Of a stretch of 39,673 nt of DNA, positions 32,492 to 39,673 are shown piece by piece. The notes beneath the pieces are model-generated. The model ran no database searches, was not told where the DNA came from, and saw only the letters and a list, made by a program, of their open reading frames with translations. Source of the DNA: Mariprofundus sp. (lineage in GTDB: Bacteria > Pseudomonadota > Zetaproteobacteria > Mariprofundales > Mariprofundaceae); NCBI GenBank assembly GCA_027019785.1, contig JALUWF010000271.1, forward strand, positions 1 through 39,673, given 5' to 3'. How positions within the stretch are numbered: the stretch's first letter is position 1; every line of letters starts with the position of its first letter. Position numbers and translations under genes: made by a program.

Positions 32492-35137
32492 ATGACTCCC
32501 ATTACTGATCTGCATCCGTTTGCCAATCCGGGGCGCACCAAGCTGTCGCTGGTGAGTCGGGGGGTGGCCTTGCCGGATGGTTTGCAGCAGTCATCCAAAT
32601 GGATTTCGCAGGCCAATGCGATTGAAACGGTGCTGGATATCCGTCTGCCGACAGGTCAGATGTGTACCGTGCCGGTCGGCCAGCCCTATACGGAAAAGAG
32701 TACGTTTTCGCTGCATCATCAAGGTGATAAAACAGAACTGCATTGCGCCGGCGAGGTGTCTCCGGTCACGCTGCTGCCAGCGCCCGGATTTTATCAGAAA
32801 ACCACCCGCAGCGGCGCCCGAATGGGCAGTTTCGCGGCCTTGCATGATCGGCTGCTTATTTTACACCCGTTTCTGGGTTGCGGTTTTTTCAATAAGCCTG
32901 ATCAGGCCTGCCAGTATTGCCAGTACGATTCAATGCTCAATGAGGCGGAGCCGCCGCTGCGCGACCCGCTGGAACTGGTCGAGGCGGTGCGGGCGGCACT
33001 GGCCGAGCGGGAAGTGGATACGGTTTATCTGTATAACGGCTATTCTCCGTCGGATGATGTCGGGTTGCGACGGCTGGTCGCTGTTATCGCCCTGTTGCGC
33101 AAGCATTTGGGGCATAGGCAAATTGCTGTAGAGACTGTTGCGCCATCCGATTTAAACGCTATTGATGAGTTGTACGAGGCGGGGCTGGATGTGTTTGTCT
33201 GCAATGTCGAGGTGCACGATGCTAATCGATTCGCCCAAATCTGTCCGGGCAAACAGGCCATTGGCGGTCAGCAAGCCATCTACAGAGCGCTGAATTATGC
33301 CCGTTCGGTATTTCGACCGGGCGCAGTGGTGAGCCATCTGATTGTCGGACTGGAACCATTGAACTCAACGATTGAAGGCATGAAACAGTTAATCGGGCAA
33401 GGCATTGTGCCGATGCTATTACCGTTTCGCCCGCTGCCCGGAACTGCCTTGAGCGATTGCCCGCTGGCCAGCCTCGACGATGTCGAGCAGGCCCTGCTGG
33501 TGCAATATGAATTGCTGGAGGCCACTGGCATGCCCACGCATCGATTGCGGGCTATGGGACGCGTACTGACGCCAATGGAAAGCGGTCTGCTGGTGGGTAA
33601 GGAGCCGTATCTGCCCGAGCAAGTGGCGACATCCAGCGTGGGGCGCCGTCTGTCCGGCTGGCTGGATGGACTGCGTCGCTATTTGCGATCAAATGGCAAG
33701 ATTGATGCGCGAGAACGGCAGGCAAGGACACAGTCGATACACTGGCTGCTGGCCAAACAAGGCGTACCGTTTCTGGCCATGGCGATTTTTTCGATGCTCG
33801 GCTTGTGGGTCGGTATGCACGATGCGCCAACCGGTTTAACCGAACAGGGGTGGCGTGCGCTGCTGATTTTCCTGTTTTGCCTGGCTCTGTGGGTGAGCGG
33901 ACTGATTCCGCTGGCTGTGACATCGCTGTTGGGGCTGGCGCTGTTGCCTATAACGGGTGTCGTACCAGCTGTAGAAGCCTATAGCATGTTCGGCTCTCCG
34001 GCAGTGTTTTTCATTTTGGGCGCGTTTATGCTGGCGGCAGGGGCGCGGGCGACCGGATTGTCCGAGCATATCGCATTGACCCTGATTGACAGGTTAGGGT
34101 CGGGACCGAAACAACTGTTGCTGGTGATGCTGTTTTTGCCGGCCACGATGGCCTTCGTGATGCCTGAGCATGCCGTGGCGGCGATATTTTTACCGATTGT
34201 ATGGGATATCGTGCGTAATCTGGGATTGAAAATTGGTGACCGCTATGCTCAGTCGCTGTTTTTTGCGGTGGCGTGGGGCGCCATTATCGGCGGCGTGATG
34301 ACGTTGCTGGGCGGTGCTCGCGGCCCGTTGGCGCTGGGCATGGTGCAGCAAATTTCCGGTCATTCATTCACCTTTATGGACTGGACACTGGCTGCTGCAC
34401 CTCTGGTGGTGTTGATGCTGGCGGTAGCCATGCTGCTGTTACTGGTGATTACACCATTTGACGGCGTCAACATAGCGAAGGCCCGGCAGTATATTGAAAA
34501 GAGGCAGTTGGAGTTGGGTAATCTGGAACCGCGCGGCTGGCTGATGGGCGTTTTGCTGGCATCTACGGTGGTGGCCTGGATGGTTGGCGGCCATTCCACA
34601 TCACTGGCGGCCATTGCTCTGCTCAGTGTGGCGGCGATGTTTGCCCTGCGACTGGTTAGCTGGGAAGAGATTGAACATCAGGTGAGCTGGAGCGTGGTGC
34701 TGATGTATGGCGGTGCAATTGCAGTCGGTTCCGCATTGAGCGTGAGCGGCGCAGGCGCATGGTTGGCCATGCAACTGTTCCCTCCGGGGCTGACTGGCTT
34801 ATCGCTGATTGTGATGCTGGTGCTGGCGACACTGTTGCTGACCGAAGGCGTCAGTAATGCGGCGGCGGTGGCGATTCTGTTGCCAGTGGCCATTCCGGTT
34901 GGCGTTGCGGCGGGGGTTGATCCGCTGACGCTGGCGCTGGCAGTCGGCATTATTGCCGGTTTCGCTTTTATGCTGCCGATGGGTACGCCGCCCAATGCCA
35001 TGGTGTATGGTACCGGCTTTGTGCAACGGCTGGCGATGTTGCGATTCGGCGCTGTGTTGTCTGTATCGGCACTGATTTTGTTTGTGGTGCTTGTGCAGGC
35101 GTGGTGGCCGATGATTGGTTTTGGAACCGGTGGGTGA
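32492..35137 (+). CDS. Radical-SAM domain fused to SLC13/DASS anion transporter
   Basis: This 881-residue protein joins two unrelated parts. Residues about 110-370 look like a radical SAM barrel, with a cluster motif CX9CX2C (Cys130, Cys140, Cys143 in FLGCGFF...ACQYCQYD), then VYLYNGYSPSDD and LIVGLEPLNSTIEG. Residues about 425-881 are a full SLC13/DASS transporter of many hydrophobic helices, with SPAVFFILGAFMLAAGARATG, GVSNAAAVAILLPV (second substrate loop) and GTPPNAMVYGTG. The first loop has MPEHAVAAIFLP in place of the usual Ser-Asn-Thr. The gene follows sulfite reductase by 18 nt and precedes cysD, so sulfate or another sulfur anion is a likely cargo. The radical SAM reaction is unknown. 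No good ribosome-binding site is seen. Confidence 0.85.
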   Translation: MTPITDLHPFANPGRTKLSLVSRGVALPDGLQQSSKWISQANAIETVLDIRLPTGQMCTVPVGQPYTEKSTFSLHHQGDKTELHCAGEVSPVTLLPAPGFYQKTTRSGARMGSFAALHDRLLILHPFLGCGFFNKPDQACQYCQYDSMLNEAEPPLRDPLELVEAVRAALAEREVDTVYLYNGYSPSDDVGLRRLVAVIALLRKHLGHRQIAVETVAPSDLNAIDELYEAGLDVFVCNVEVHDANRFAQICPGKQAIGGQQAIYRALNYARSVFRPGAVVSHLIVGLEPLNSTIEGMKQLIGQGIVPMLLPFRPLPGTALSDCPLASLDDVEQALLVQYELLEATGMPTHRLRAMGRVLTPMESGLLVGKEPYLPEQVATSSVGRRLSGWLDGLRRYLRSNGKIDARERQARTQSIHWLLAKQGVPFLAMAIFSMLGLWVGMHDAPTGLTEQGWRALLIFLFCLALWVSGLIPLAVTSLLGLALLPITGVVPAVEAYSMFGSPAVFFILGAFMLAAGARATGLSEHIALTLIDRLGSGPKQLLLVMLFLPATMAFVMPEHAVAAIFLPIVWDIVRNLGLKIGDRYAQSLFFAVAWGAIIGGVMTLLGGARGPLALGMVQQISGHSFTFMDWTLAAAPLVVLMLAVAMLLLLVITPFDGVNIAKARQYIEKRQLELGNLEPRGWLMGVLLASTVVAWMVGGHSTSLAAIALLSVAAMFALRLVSWEEIEHQVSWSVVLMYGGAIAVGSALSVSGAGAWLAMQLFPPGLTGLSLIVMLVLATLLLTEGVSNAAAVAILLPVAIPVGVAAGVDPLTLALAVGIIAGFAFMLPMGTPPNAMVYGTGFVQRLAMLRFGAVLSVSALILFVVLVQAWWPMIGFGTGG

Positions 35138-35151
35138 ATCCTGGGGTTATA

Positions 35152-35160
35152 TGCTATAAT
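35152..35160 (+). promoter_or_regulatory. Extended -10 promoter for cysDN
   Basis: TGCTATAAT is a perfect extended -10 box (TGnTATAAT) in the 76-nt gap after the radical-SAM/SLC13 gene. The -35 region is poor, as is normal for extended -10 promoters. It would start transcription near 35167, about 47 nt before the cysD ATG, so cysDN can be expressed apart from the SAM-regulated genes upstream. Confidence 0.6.
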
Positions 35161-35213
35161 GCCGGCCATAATATTTATGTGCGCAAGATGTAAAATAAAT
35201 GCAGGAGACATGC

Positions 35214-36152
35214 ATGTCAGAACGTAACATATCAGAACGTAACATACCTGAACATAAACTGACCCAGCTTAAGGCGCTGGAGGCGGAATCGATTCATATC
35301 ATCCGCGAAGTGGTAGCCGAGTTTCGTAATCCGGTGATGCTGTATTCGGTCGGCAAGGATTCCAGCGTGCTATTGCATCTGGCGCGCAAGGCATTTTATC
35401 CGGCCCCGTTACCGTTTGCGTTGTTGCATGTCGATACAGGTTTCAAATTCAAGGAAATGTATGAATTCCGTGATACCTTCTGCAAGGAAATCGGTGCGAA
35501 TCTGATTGTGCGTAAAAATGAGGAAGCCATCGCCAAGGGTATGAATCCGAAAGAATTCGGGGTAGCGCGTTGCTGTGGAGCACTGAAAACCAAGGGTCTG
35601 CTCGATGCGCTGGAAGAGGGCGAGTATGACGCCGCATTTGGTGGTGCGCGCCGTGATGAAGAGCGCAGCCGAGCCAAGGAACGCGTGTTTTCCATGCGCG
35701 ATGAGTTTGGTCAATGGGATCCGAAGAATCAGCGTCCCGAACTGTGGAGCTTGTACAATGGCCGGATTCATGAAGGAGAAAGCGTGCGCGTATTTCCGAT
35801 CTCCAACTGGACGGAAATGGATATCTGGCTATATATCCGCGAAGAGGAGATTCCGATTGTGCCGCTGTATTTTGCTAAAGAGAGATTGATGGTGGAGCGC
35901 AAGCATCTGCTGATCCCCTATTACGAAGAAATGAAGGATCAGTTGCTCGAAGGCGAGGAGCCGAAGATGGTGATGTGCCGTTTTCGTACGCTCGGATGCA
36001 GCCCGTGTACGGGCGCTGTGCGCTCCGATGCCACCAATATGGATGAGATTGTCATCGAGGCGGCCGCAGCACGCCGCTCGGAGCGTGAAACACGCATCAT
36101 CGATCACGGCTCCAACAGCATGGAAGACAAGAAAAAAGAAGGTTACTTCTAG
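35214..36152 (+). CDS. cysD: Sulfate adenylyltransferase subunit 2
   Basis: CysD is the catalytic, PP-loop half of ATP sulfurylase, which with CysN makes adenosine 5'-phosphosulfate from sulfate and ATP. The 312 residues include the PP-loop [55 protein letters not shown] and the CysD-specific C-terminus [12 protein letters not shown]...KKEGYF. The ATG at 35214 is chosen because AGGAGA lies 5 nt upstream; an earlier ATG at 35199 precedes that element. The N-terminus carries a 15-bp tandem duplication giving SERNI twice. Neither cysC nor cysH is in the window. Confidence 0.97.
   Translation: MSERNISERNIPEHKLTQLKALEAESIHIIREVVAEFRNPVMLYSVGKDSSVLLHLARKAFYPAPLPFALLHVDTGFKFKEMYEFRDTFCKEIGANLIVRKNEEAIAKGMNPKEFGVARCCGALKTKGLLDALEEGEYDAAFGGARRDEERSRAKERVFSMRDEFGQWDPKNQRPELWSLYNGRIHEGESVRVFPISNWTEMDIWLYIREEEIPIVPLYFAKERLMVERKHLLIPYYEEMKDQLLEGEEPKMVMCRFRTLGCSPCTGAVRSDATNMDEIVIEAAAARRSERETRIIDHGSNSMEDKKKEGYF
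35217..35246 (+). repeat. 15-bp tandem duplication in the cysD start region
   Basis: TCAGAACGTAACATA is repeated exactly at 35217-35231 and 35232-35246, with a diverged third unit after it. It encodes [15 protein letters not shown] at the extreme N-terminus of CysD and keeps the frame. It looks like recent slippage in a region that tolerates length change. Confidence 0.9.
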
Positions 36153-36166
36153 GGTTTGATTGATGC

Positions 36167-36289
36167 GCAAAAGGGCTCCTGCCCTTTTGCTTGAACGGCA
36201 GAAGAAAAGCGTGGTTTTCTTCTGCCTCACGAATCAGCAGAAGCTGATTCGCCGCCCCTCGTGGGCGGTAGTGGAGCTCCCGGACGGGG
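36167..36289 (+). repeat. Array of consecutive perfect hairpins between cysD and cysN
   Basis: Four hairpins follow one another. The first is GCAAAAGGGC/GCCCTTTTGC (36167-36190, loop TCCT). The second is GGCAGAAGAAAA/TTTTCTTCTGCC (36197-36226, loop GCGTGG). The third is CGAATCAGC/GCTGATTCG (36230-36251, loop AGAA). The fourth is CCGCCC/GGGCGG (36252-36268). A weaker TCCC/GGGG stem ends at 36289. The stem sequences are unrelated, all stems are perfect, and the spacers are at most 6 nt. The frame of cysN stays open through the array, but a sound ribosome-binding site and start lie after it, so it is probably non-coding. No T-run marks it as a terminator. Confidence 0.85.
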
Positions 36290-36315
36290 TCTGGGAAAGT
36301 TTTGAGGATGAAGTG

Positions 36316-37596
36316 ATGACTAAACTTAATATCAAGGTAGCTGAAGAAATCGAATTGCTGCGACTGGTGACGGTGGGCAGCGTGGATGATGGTAAATCAA
36401 CCCTGATCGGGCGTCTGTTGGTGGATACAAAGGGCGCATTTGAAGATCAGCTGCTGGCCGTGCGCAAAGAGAGGGGGGCGGAACAAATTGCATCCGCTGC
36501 CGAGATTGATCTGGCCATGCTGACCGATGGTTTGTCCGCCGAACGCGAGCAGGGCATTACCATTGATGTGGCCTACCGCTATTTTGCTACGCCGAAGCGC
36601 AAGTTCATTATGGCTGATTGTCCGGGGCACGTGCAATACACCCGTAATATGGTGACCGGCGCATCCACTGCTAATGCTGCGATTATCCTGATTGATGCGC
36701 GCAATGGCGTCATGCAGCAAACCAGACGCCATACCCATATTTTGGGCTTGCTGGGGATTTCACATCTGATTGTGGCAATCAACAAAATGGATCTGGTCGA
36801 TTACGATCAGACTGTATTTGAAAGTATCCGTGACGAGATGGATAAATATTGTGCCAAACAGGGCGTGAAGGATCTGATTTGCCTGCCAATGTCGGCGCTT
36901 GATGGCGACATGGTCGCTGTGCGCGGTGATAATATGCACTGGTATGATGGCAAAACGCTATTGGAAACTCTGGAAAGTTTGTCTGTGCTGGGCGATGTGG
37001 ATACGCAACCATTCCGCCTGCCGGTGCAACTGGTCAACCGACCGCAGACGGCTGATTTGCCGGATTATCGCGGTTTTATGGGCACGATTGCTTCCGGTAC
37101 GGTAAAAGTTGGTGATGCGGTCAAGGCGATTCCCAGTGGCAATACCTCGACCGTAAAAGAGATTGTCACCTTCGATGGTAATCTGGAAGAAGCCTTTGCA
37201 CCGCAAAGTATTACGCTGACTCTGAATGATGAGATTGATGTGTCGCGTGGCGATATGCTGGTGCATCCGGGCCAGGAAACCGCCAACAACAAGGAGCTGA
37301 CAGCCAATGTCTGCTGGATTGGCGATGAACAGCTCTCGGCGCGCAAGAAATATGTGCTCAAGCATACCACCAACAGTGTCAAGGCGATGGTGGCCAGCAT
37401 TGATTTCCGTCGTGATATTAATACGTTGAACAGGGATGAGGCGGATGAACTGGTGATGAATGAAATCGGTCAGATCACGTTCCAATTACAAAAACCGTTG
37501 CACTGCGATAGTTACGCTGACAATCGTATAACCGGTAGTTTTATTGTGATCGATACGTTCACCAATAACACCGTTGGCGCAGGCATGGTTCTTTAA
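36316..37596 (+). CDS. cysN: Sulfate adenylyltransferase subunit 1 (GTPase)
   Basis: CysN is the EF-Tu-like GTPase that activates CysD for APS synthesis. The 426 residues have the G1 loop VGSVDDGKSTLIGRL (residues 20-34), switch region EREQGITIDVAYRYF, G3 ADCPGHVQYTRNM and G4 NKMD. Two beta-barrel domains follow. The length shows there is no fused APS kinase (CysC). The ATG at 36316 is chosen because GAGG lies 8 nt upstream and known CysN proteins start close to this point. An upstream ATG at 36160 would add 52 residues encoded by the hairpin array, which look random. Confidence 0.96.
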   Translation: MTKLNIKVAEEIELLRLVTVGSVDDGKSTLIGRLLVDTKGAFEDQLLAVRKERGAEQIASAAEIDLAMLTDGLSAEREQGITIDVAYRYFATPKRKFIMADCPGHVQYTRNMVTGASTANAAIILIDARNGVMQQTRRHTHILGLLGISHLIVAINKMDLVDYDQTVFESIRDEMDKYCAKQGVKDLICLPMSALDGDMVAVRGDNMHWYDGKTLLETLESLSVLGDVDTQPFRLPVQLVNRPQTADLPDYRGFMGTIASGTVKVGDAVKAIPSGNTSTVKEIVTFDGNLEEAFAPQSITLTLNDEIDVSRGDMLVHPGQETANNKELTANVCWIGDEQLSARKKYVLKHTTNSVKAMVASIDFRRDINTLNRDEADELVMNEIGQITFQLQKPLHCDSYADNRITGSFIVIDTFTNNTVGAGMVL

Positions 37597-37620
37597 GACC
37601 ACTTGACCACAGGCCAACTT

Positions 37621-37646
37621 TTATCCGATATGTTTTCATCGGATAA
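37621..37646 (+). repeat. Perfect 9-bp hairpin in the ffh leader
   Basis: TTATCCGAT (37621-37629) and ATCGGATAA (37638-37646) pair perfectly around the loop ATGTTTTC. It lies between cysN and ffh and ends just before the ffh ribosome-binding site (AGGAG). No T-run follows, so it could be a weak terminator for cysN or a leader structure that affects ffh translation. Confidence 0.6.
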
Positions 37647-37658
37647 CAGGAGTGAAAC

Positions 37659-39038
37659 ATGTTTAGTCGATTAAGTGAAAAATTTGGTGATATTGCGCAT
37701 AAGCTGCGCGGCGCGGCGCGTGTTTCAGAAGCCGATCTGGATGCCACGCTGCGAGAAATGCGCCTGGCTATGCTGGAAGCCGATGTGGCATTGCCGGTGG
37801 TGCGCCATCTGATGAGCGAGGTCAGGGAGCGGGCCCTGGGGGCGGACGTGGCCAAGAGCCTGCAGCCAGGTCAGGTGATCATCAAGATTCTTAGCGATGT
37901 ATTGACCGACCTGCTCGGCGGACAGCACCGCGATCTTGATCTCTCCAAAATCCCTTCGGTGATTCTGCTCTGCGGTTTGCAGGGCGCCGGTAAAACGACT
38001 ACGGCAGGTAAGCTGGCACGTCTGCTGGTTTCTCAGGGCAAGAAGGTGGCATTAACATCGGTGGATGCTACCCGCCCGGCTGCGCGCGAGCAGTTGCAGG
38101 TGCTGGCCGGTCAGGTGGATGTGCCCTATATCGCCGGTGACGGCGCTACTGCGGCTAAAATGGCCCACTCAGCAGTGTTGCAGGCCGGGCGCGATGGCCA
38201 ACATGTACTGATTCTTGATACGGCAGGTCGTCAGGTGGTGGACGATGAACTGATGGCTGAAATCAAGTCGGTGGCGGATGCTGTCGGCGCAACAGAACGG
38301 CTGCTGGTGCTCGACTCCATGACTGGTCAGACAGCCCTCTCGATCGCCGAGCAGTTTCATGTCGCTGTGAGTATGTCCGGCTGTATCCTGACCAAGACCG
38401 ATGCCGATGTGCGCGGTGGTGCGGCTTTGTCAGTGGCGCACAGCACGGGCGTACCGATTCGTTTTGTCGGTACAGGCGAAAAAATCGATGCGTTTGAACA
38501 TTTTGATCCATCCCGTATGGCCGGTCGCATTCTTGGTCAGGGTGATGTTGTCGGACTGGTGGAGAAGATTCAGTCCAACGTCGATCAGGAAGTGGCGGCC
38601 AAAGCTGCCGACAAGATAAAAAAAGGGCAGTTTGATCTGGGTGATTTTGCCGAACAACTGGGCCAGATGCAAAAAATGGGCGGCATGGCCGGCATGCTCA
38701 AGATGATGCCGGCCATGAAACTGCCGAAGGAAGCGCTGGAACAGGTGGATGACAAACCGGTCAGGCGCATGCAGGCGATGGTCTATTCGATGACGCCAAA
38801 AGAGCGTAAGTATCCCAGGCTGCTGAACGGTAGCCGCAAACGTCGCGTGGCGGCCGGTTCGGGCACATCTGTGCCGGAGTTGAATCGCATGCTCAAACAG
38901 TTTGCCCAGATGCAGAAGATGATGAAGCGCATGCGGGGCGGCAAAGGGCGGCGCATGATGGCGCAGATGATGGGTAAATTTGGAGGAATGGGGGGTGGTA
39001 TGGGCGGCGGCATGCCTCCCGGCATGCCAAAGATGTGA
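37659..39038 (+). CDS. ffh: Signal recognition particle GTPase Ffh
   Basis: Ffh binds signal sequences at the ribosome and, with 4.5S RNA and FtsY, targets membrane proteins. The 459 residues show the N domain, then the G domain with GLQGAGKTT (106-114), DATRPAAREQL, DTAGRQ, TKTDADVRGGAA and GTGEKIDAFEHFDP. The Met-rich M domain follows, with QKMGGMAGMLKMMP, SMTPKERKYPRLLNGSRKRR, GSGTSVPELNRMLKQF and a Gly-Met-rich tail. TKTDAD replaces the commoner TKLDGD, a mild variation in the G4 region. AGGAG precedes the ATG. The usual follower rpsP is not seen. Confidence 0.97.
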   Translation: MFSRLSEKFGDIAHKLRGAARVSEADLDATLREMRLAMLEADVALPVVRHLMSEVRERALGADVAKSLQPGQVIIKILSDVLTDLLGGQHRDLDLSKIPSVILLCGLQGAGKTTTAGKLARLLVSQGKKVALTSVDATRPAAREQLQVLAGQVDVPYIAGDGATAAKMAHSAVLQAGRDGQHVLILDTAGRQVVDDELMAEIKSVADAVGATERLLVLDSMTGQTALSIAEQFHVAVSMSGCILTKTDADVRGGAALSVAHSTGVPIRFVGTGEKIDAFEHFDPSRMAGRILGQGDVVGLVEKIQSNVDQEVAAKAADKIKKGQFDLGDFAEQLGQMQKMGGMAGMLKMMPAMKLPKEALEQVDDKPVRRMQAMVYSMTPKERKYPRLLNGSRKRRVAAGSGTSVPELNRMLKQFAQMQKMMKRMRGGKGRRMMAQMMGKFGGMGGGMGGGMPPGMPKM

Positions 39039-39090
39039 TGAGTGAGAATCGTTATTCGGAGATGGACGTTTCCCGAGTGTCATGGCCGCC

Positions 39091-39098
39091 AAAGGAGG
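39091..39098 (+). other. Strong Shine-Dalgarno sequence without a gene
   Basis: AAAGGAGG lies 52 nt after the ffh stop with near-ideal spacing to position 39104, but ATC stands there instead of a start codon, and the frame that follows closes after about ten codons. It may be the remains of the leader of a gene formerly following ffh, cut off where the convergent CPBP protease gene now ends. Confidence 0.3.
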
Positions 39099-39108
39099 AA
39101 ACCATCGG

Positions 39109-39564
39109 TTACAGGGGTTTGAATATCAGAAAATAACCCAGATTGTAATAGATATGAAGTAGAATCGAAGGCAGTAGCCAGCCATCAAAGCGGTCGCGAA
39201 AATACCCGAAAATTAGTGATGGCGGGAAAACCAGCATGGTCATGATAAACGGATGGGCGTACAGATGTGTCATAGCAAACAGCAGGCTGGTGAAGATATT
39301 GGCGTAAGTGATGCCCGCATATAATGGCTTGAACATGGTCTTTCGCAGCAGTTTGCCTTGAACAAAACCCCGAAAAACAACCTCCTCAAGCACGGGGTAA
39401 ATCAACACAAGCAGTAGAAATGTCACAGGCGCATGGATTGGCCATGCGATGTCTGGTTGTGGATGGCTCAGAAACCAGAGCGCACCCCATACCGGAAGTG
39501 GCATGAGCATGGCAATCAACCATGGGGCGCATAACAGCGGTTTTTCGCTTCGGTTAACGAACAT
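39109..39564 (-). CDS. CPBP-family intramembrane glutamic protease
   Basis: This 151-residue membrane protein has about four hydrophobic helices and the CPBP (CAAX protease/bacteriocin-processing) motifs: EEVVFRGFVQ (motif 1, Glu-Glu-x3-Arg), FAMTHLYAHP (motif 2, Phe-x3-His) and LLHIYYNLG (motif 3, His-x3-Asn). Family members cleave substrates within the membrane. The very short length resembles small CPBP proteases tied to C-terminal sorting signals such as the JDVT-CTERM type, but no such target gene is in the window, so the role is open. It converges on ffh. A palindromic repeat lies upstream at the window edge. Confidence 0.85.
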   Translation of the reverse strand: MFVNRSEKPLLCAPWLIAMLMPLPVWGALWFLSHPQPDIAWPIHAPVTFLLLVLIYPVLEEVVFRGFVQGKLLRKTMFKPLYAGITYANIFTSLLFAMTHLYAHPFIMTMLVFPPSLIFGYFRDRFDGWLLPSILLHIYYNLGYFLIFKPL

Positions 39565-39615
39565 GTTCTATTCCACTCCCGACTCTTGAGTAACAAAATG
39601 GAGCCAATTATACCG

Positions 39616-39673
39616 GAAGTGCGACTTCAGTCGCGCCTTAACTCACTATTTAGCACGGCTAAAGCCGCACTTC
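39616..39673. repeat. REP-like palindromic element at the window edge
   Basis: GAAGTGCG (39616-39623) and CGCACTTC (39666-39673) are perfect outer inverted repeats. Inside are two palindromes, GCGACT/AGTCGC (39621-39634) and CGGCT/AGCCG (39656-39667). This two-palindrome layout resembles dispersed REP/BIME elements. It ends exactly at the window boundary and may continue beyond. Confidence 0.7.

Noticed and set aside
36160-36315. N-terminal extension of CysN by 52 residues
   Set aside because: The frame is open, but the extension is encoded by the hairpin array. A good ribosome-binding site and the family-typical start are at 36316.
1-39673. tRNA, rRNA, CRISPR or prophage features
   Set aside because: No tRNA-like arms with a T-loop motif, no rRNA sequence, no regularly spaced repeats and no phage genes were recognised by reading. 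A tRNAscan or covariance search was not possible.

Overview
The window looks like a chromosomal stretch of a Gram-negative proteobacterium. The signs are an outer-membrane efflux lipoprotein, periplasmic c-type cytochromes, GlnD, LspA, and Proteobacteria-like MutS and Ffh. The mixture of an assimilatory sulfur locus, a TsdA-like cytochrome operon and pyruvate:ferredoxin oxidoreductase would fit a chemolithotroph such as a zetaproteobacterium (Mariprofundus-like). That placement is an impression from gene content only. No rRNA, tRNA or CRISPR array was recognised.

Layout. (1) 91-7210, minus strand: a single-chain pyruvate:ferredoxin oxidoreductase and a GltD-like FAD/NAD(P)/Fe-S oxidoreductase that probably works with it. 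They are separated by a small AT-richer DUF2442/DUF4160 pair. A LysR regulator follows. (2) 7326-11082, plus strand, divergent from the LysR gene: a long hairpin, then a periplasmic DsrE-like protein, an orphan solute-binding protein, a four-haem cytochrome with a TsdA-like C-terminal half, and a rhodanese/YgaP-like membrane protein. This looks like a dedicated periplasmic sulfur-oxyanion operon. (3) 11088-15628: the tail of an IS30-type transposase, then a three-gene MFS/OMF/HlyD efflux module, possibly acquired. (4) 15740-25821: housekeeping genes lspA, mutS, a lipoprotein, glnD, a patatin-like lipase, a MurU-like nucleotidyltransferase, a DUF188 protein, a HIT protein and the Mrp/ApbC ATPase. 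A well-formed promoter followed by a large hairpin with a pyrimidine-rich loop lies before mutS.

(5) 25888-35137 is the most interesting part. A SAM-I (S-box) riboswitch with its own terminator precedes a gene that would normally be called threonine synthase. Then come a CysO-like sulfur carrier ending Gly-Gly-Cys, a free-standing NIL domain, a CysK/CysM enzyme, a MoeB/ThiF activating enzyme, a siroheme sulfite reductase fused to a TusA domain, and a radical-SAM domain fused to an SLC13 anion transporter. Together these suggest that sulfite sulfur is reduced, held as a protein thiocarboxylate and used for cysteine and probably homocysteine synthesis. In that reading the ThrC-like enzyme would be a SAM-repressed homocysteine synthase acting on O-phosphohomoserine. 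Four of the operon's gene junctions carry hairpin repeats.

(6) 35152-37596: cysD and cysN (ATP sulfurylase) with their own promoter. A run of at least four perfect hairpins separates them. (7) 37659-39564: ffh, then a convergent CPBP intramembrane protease. The window ends in a palindromic repeat.
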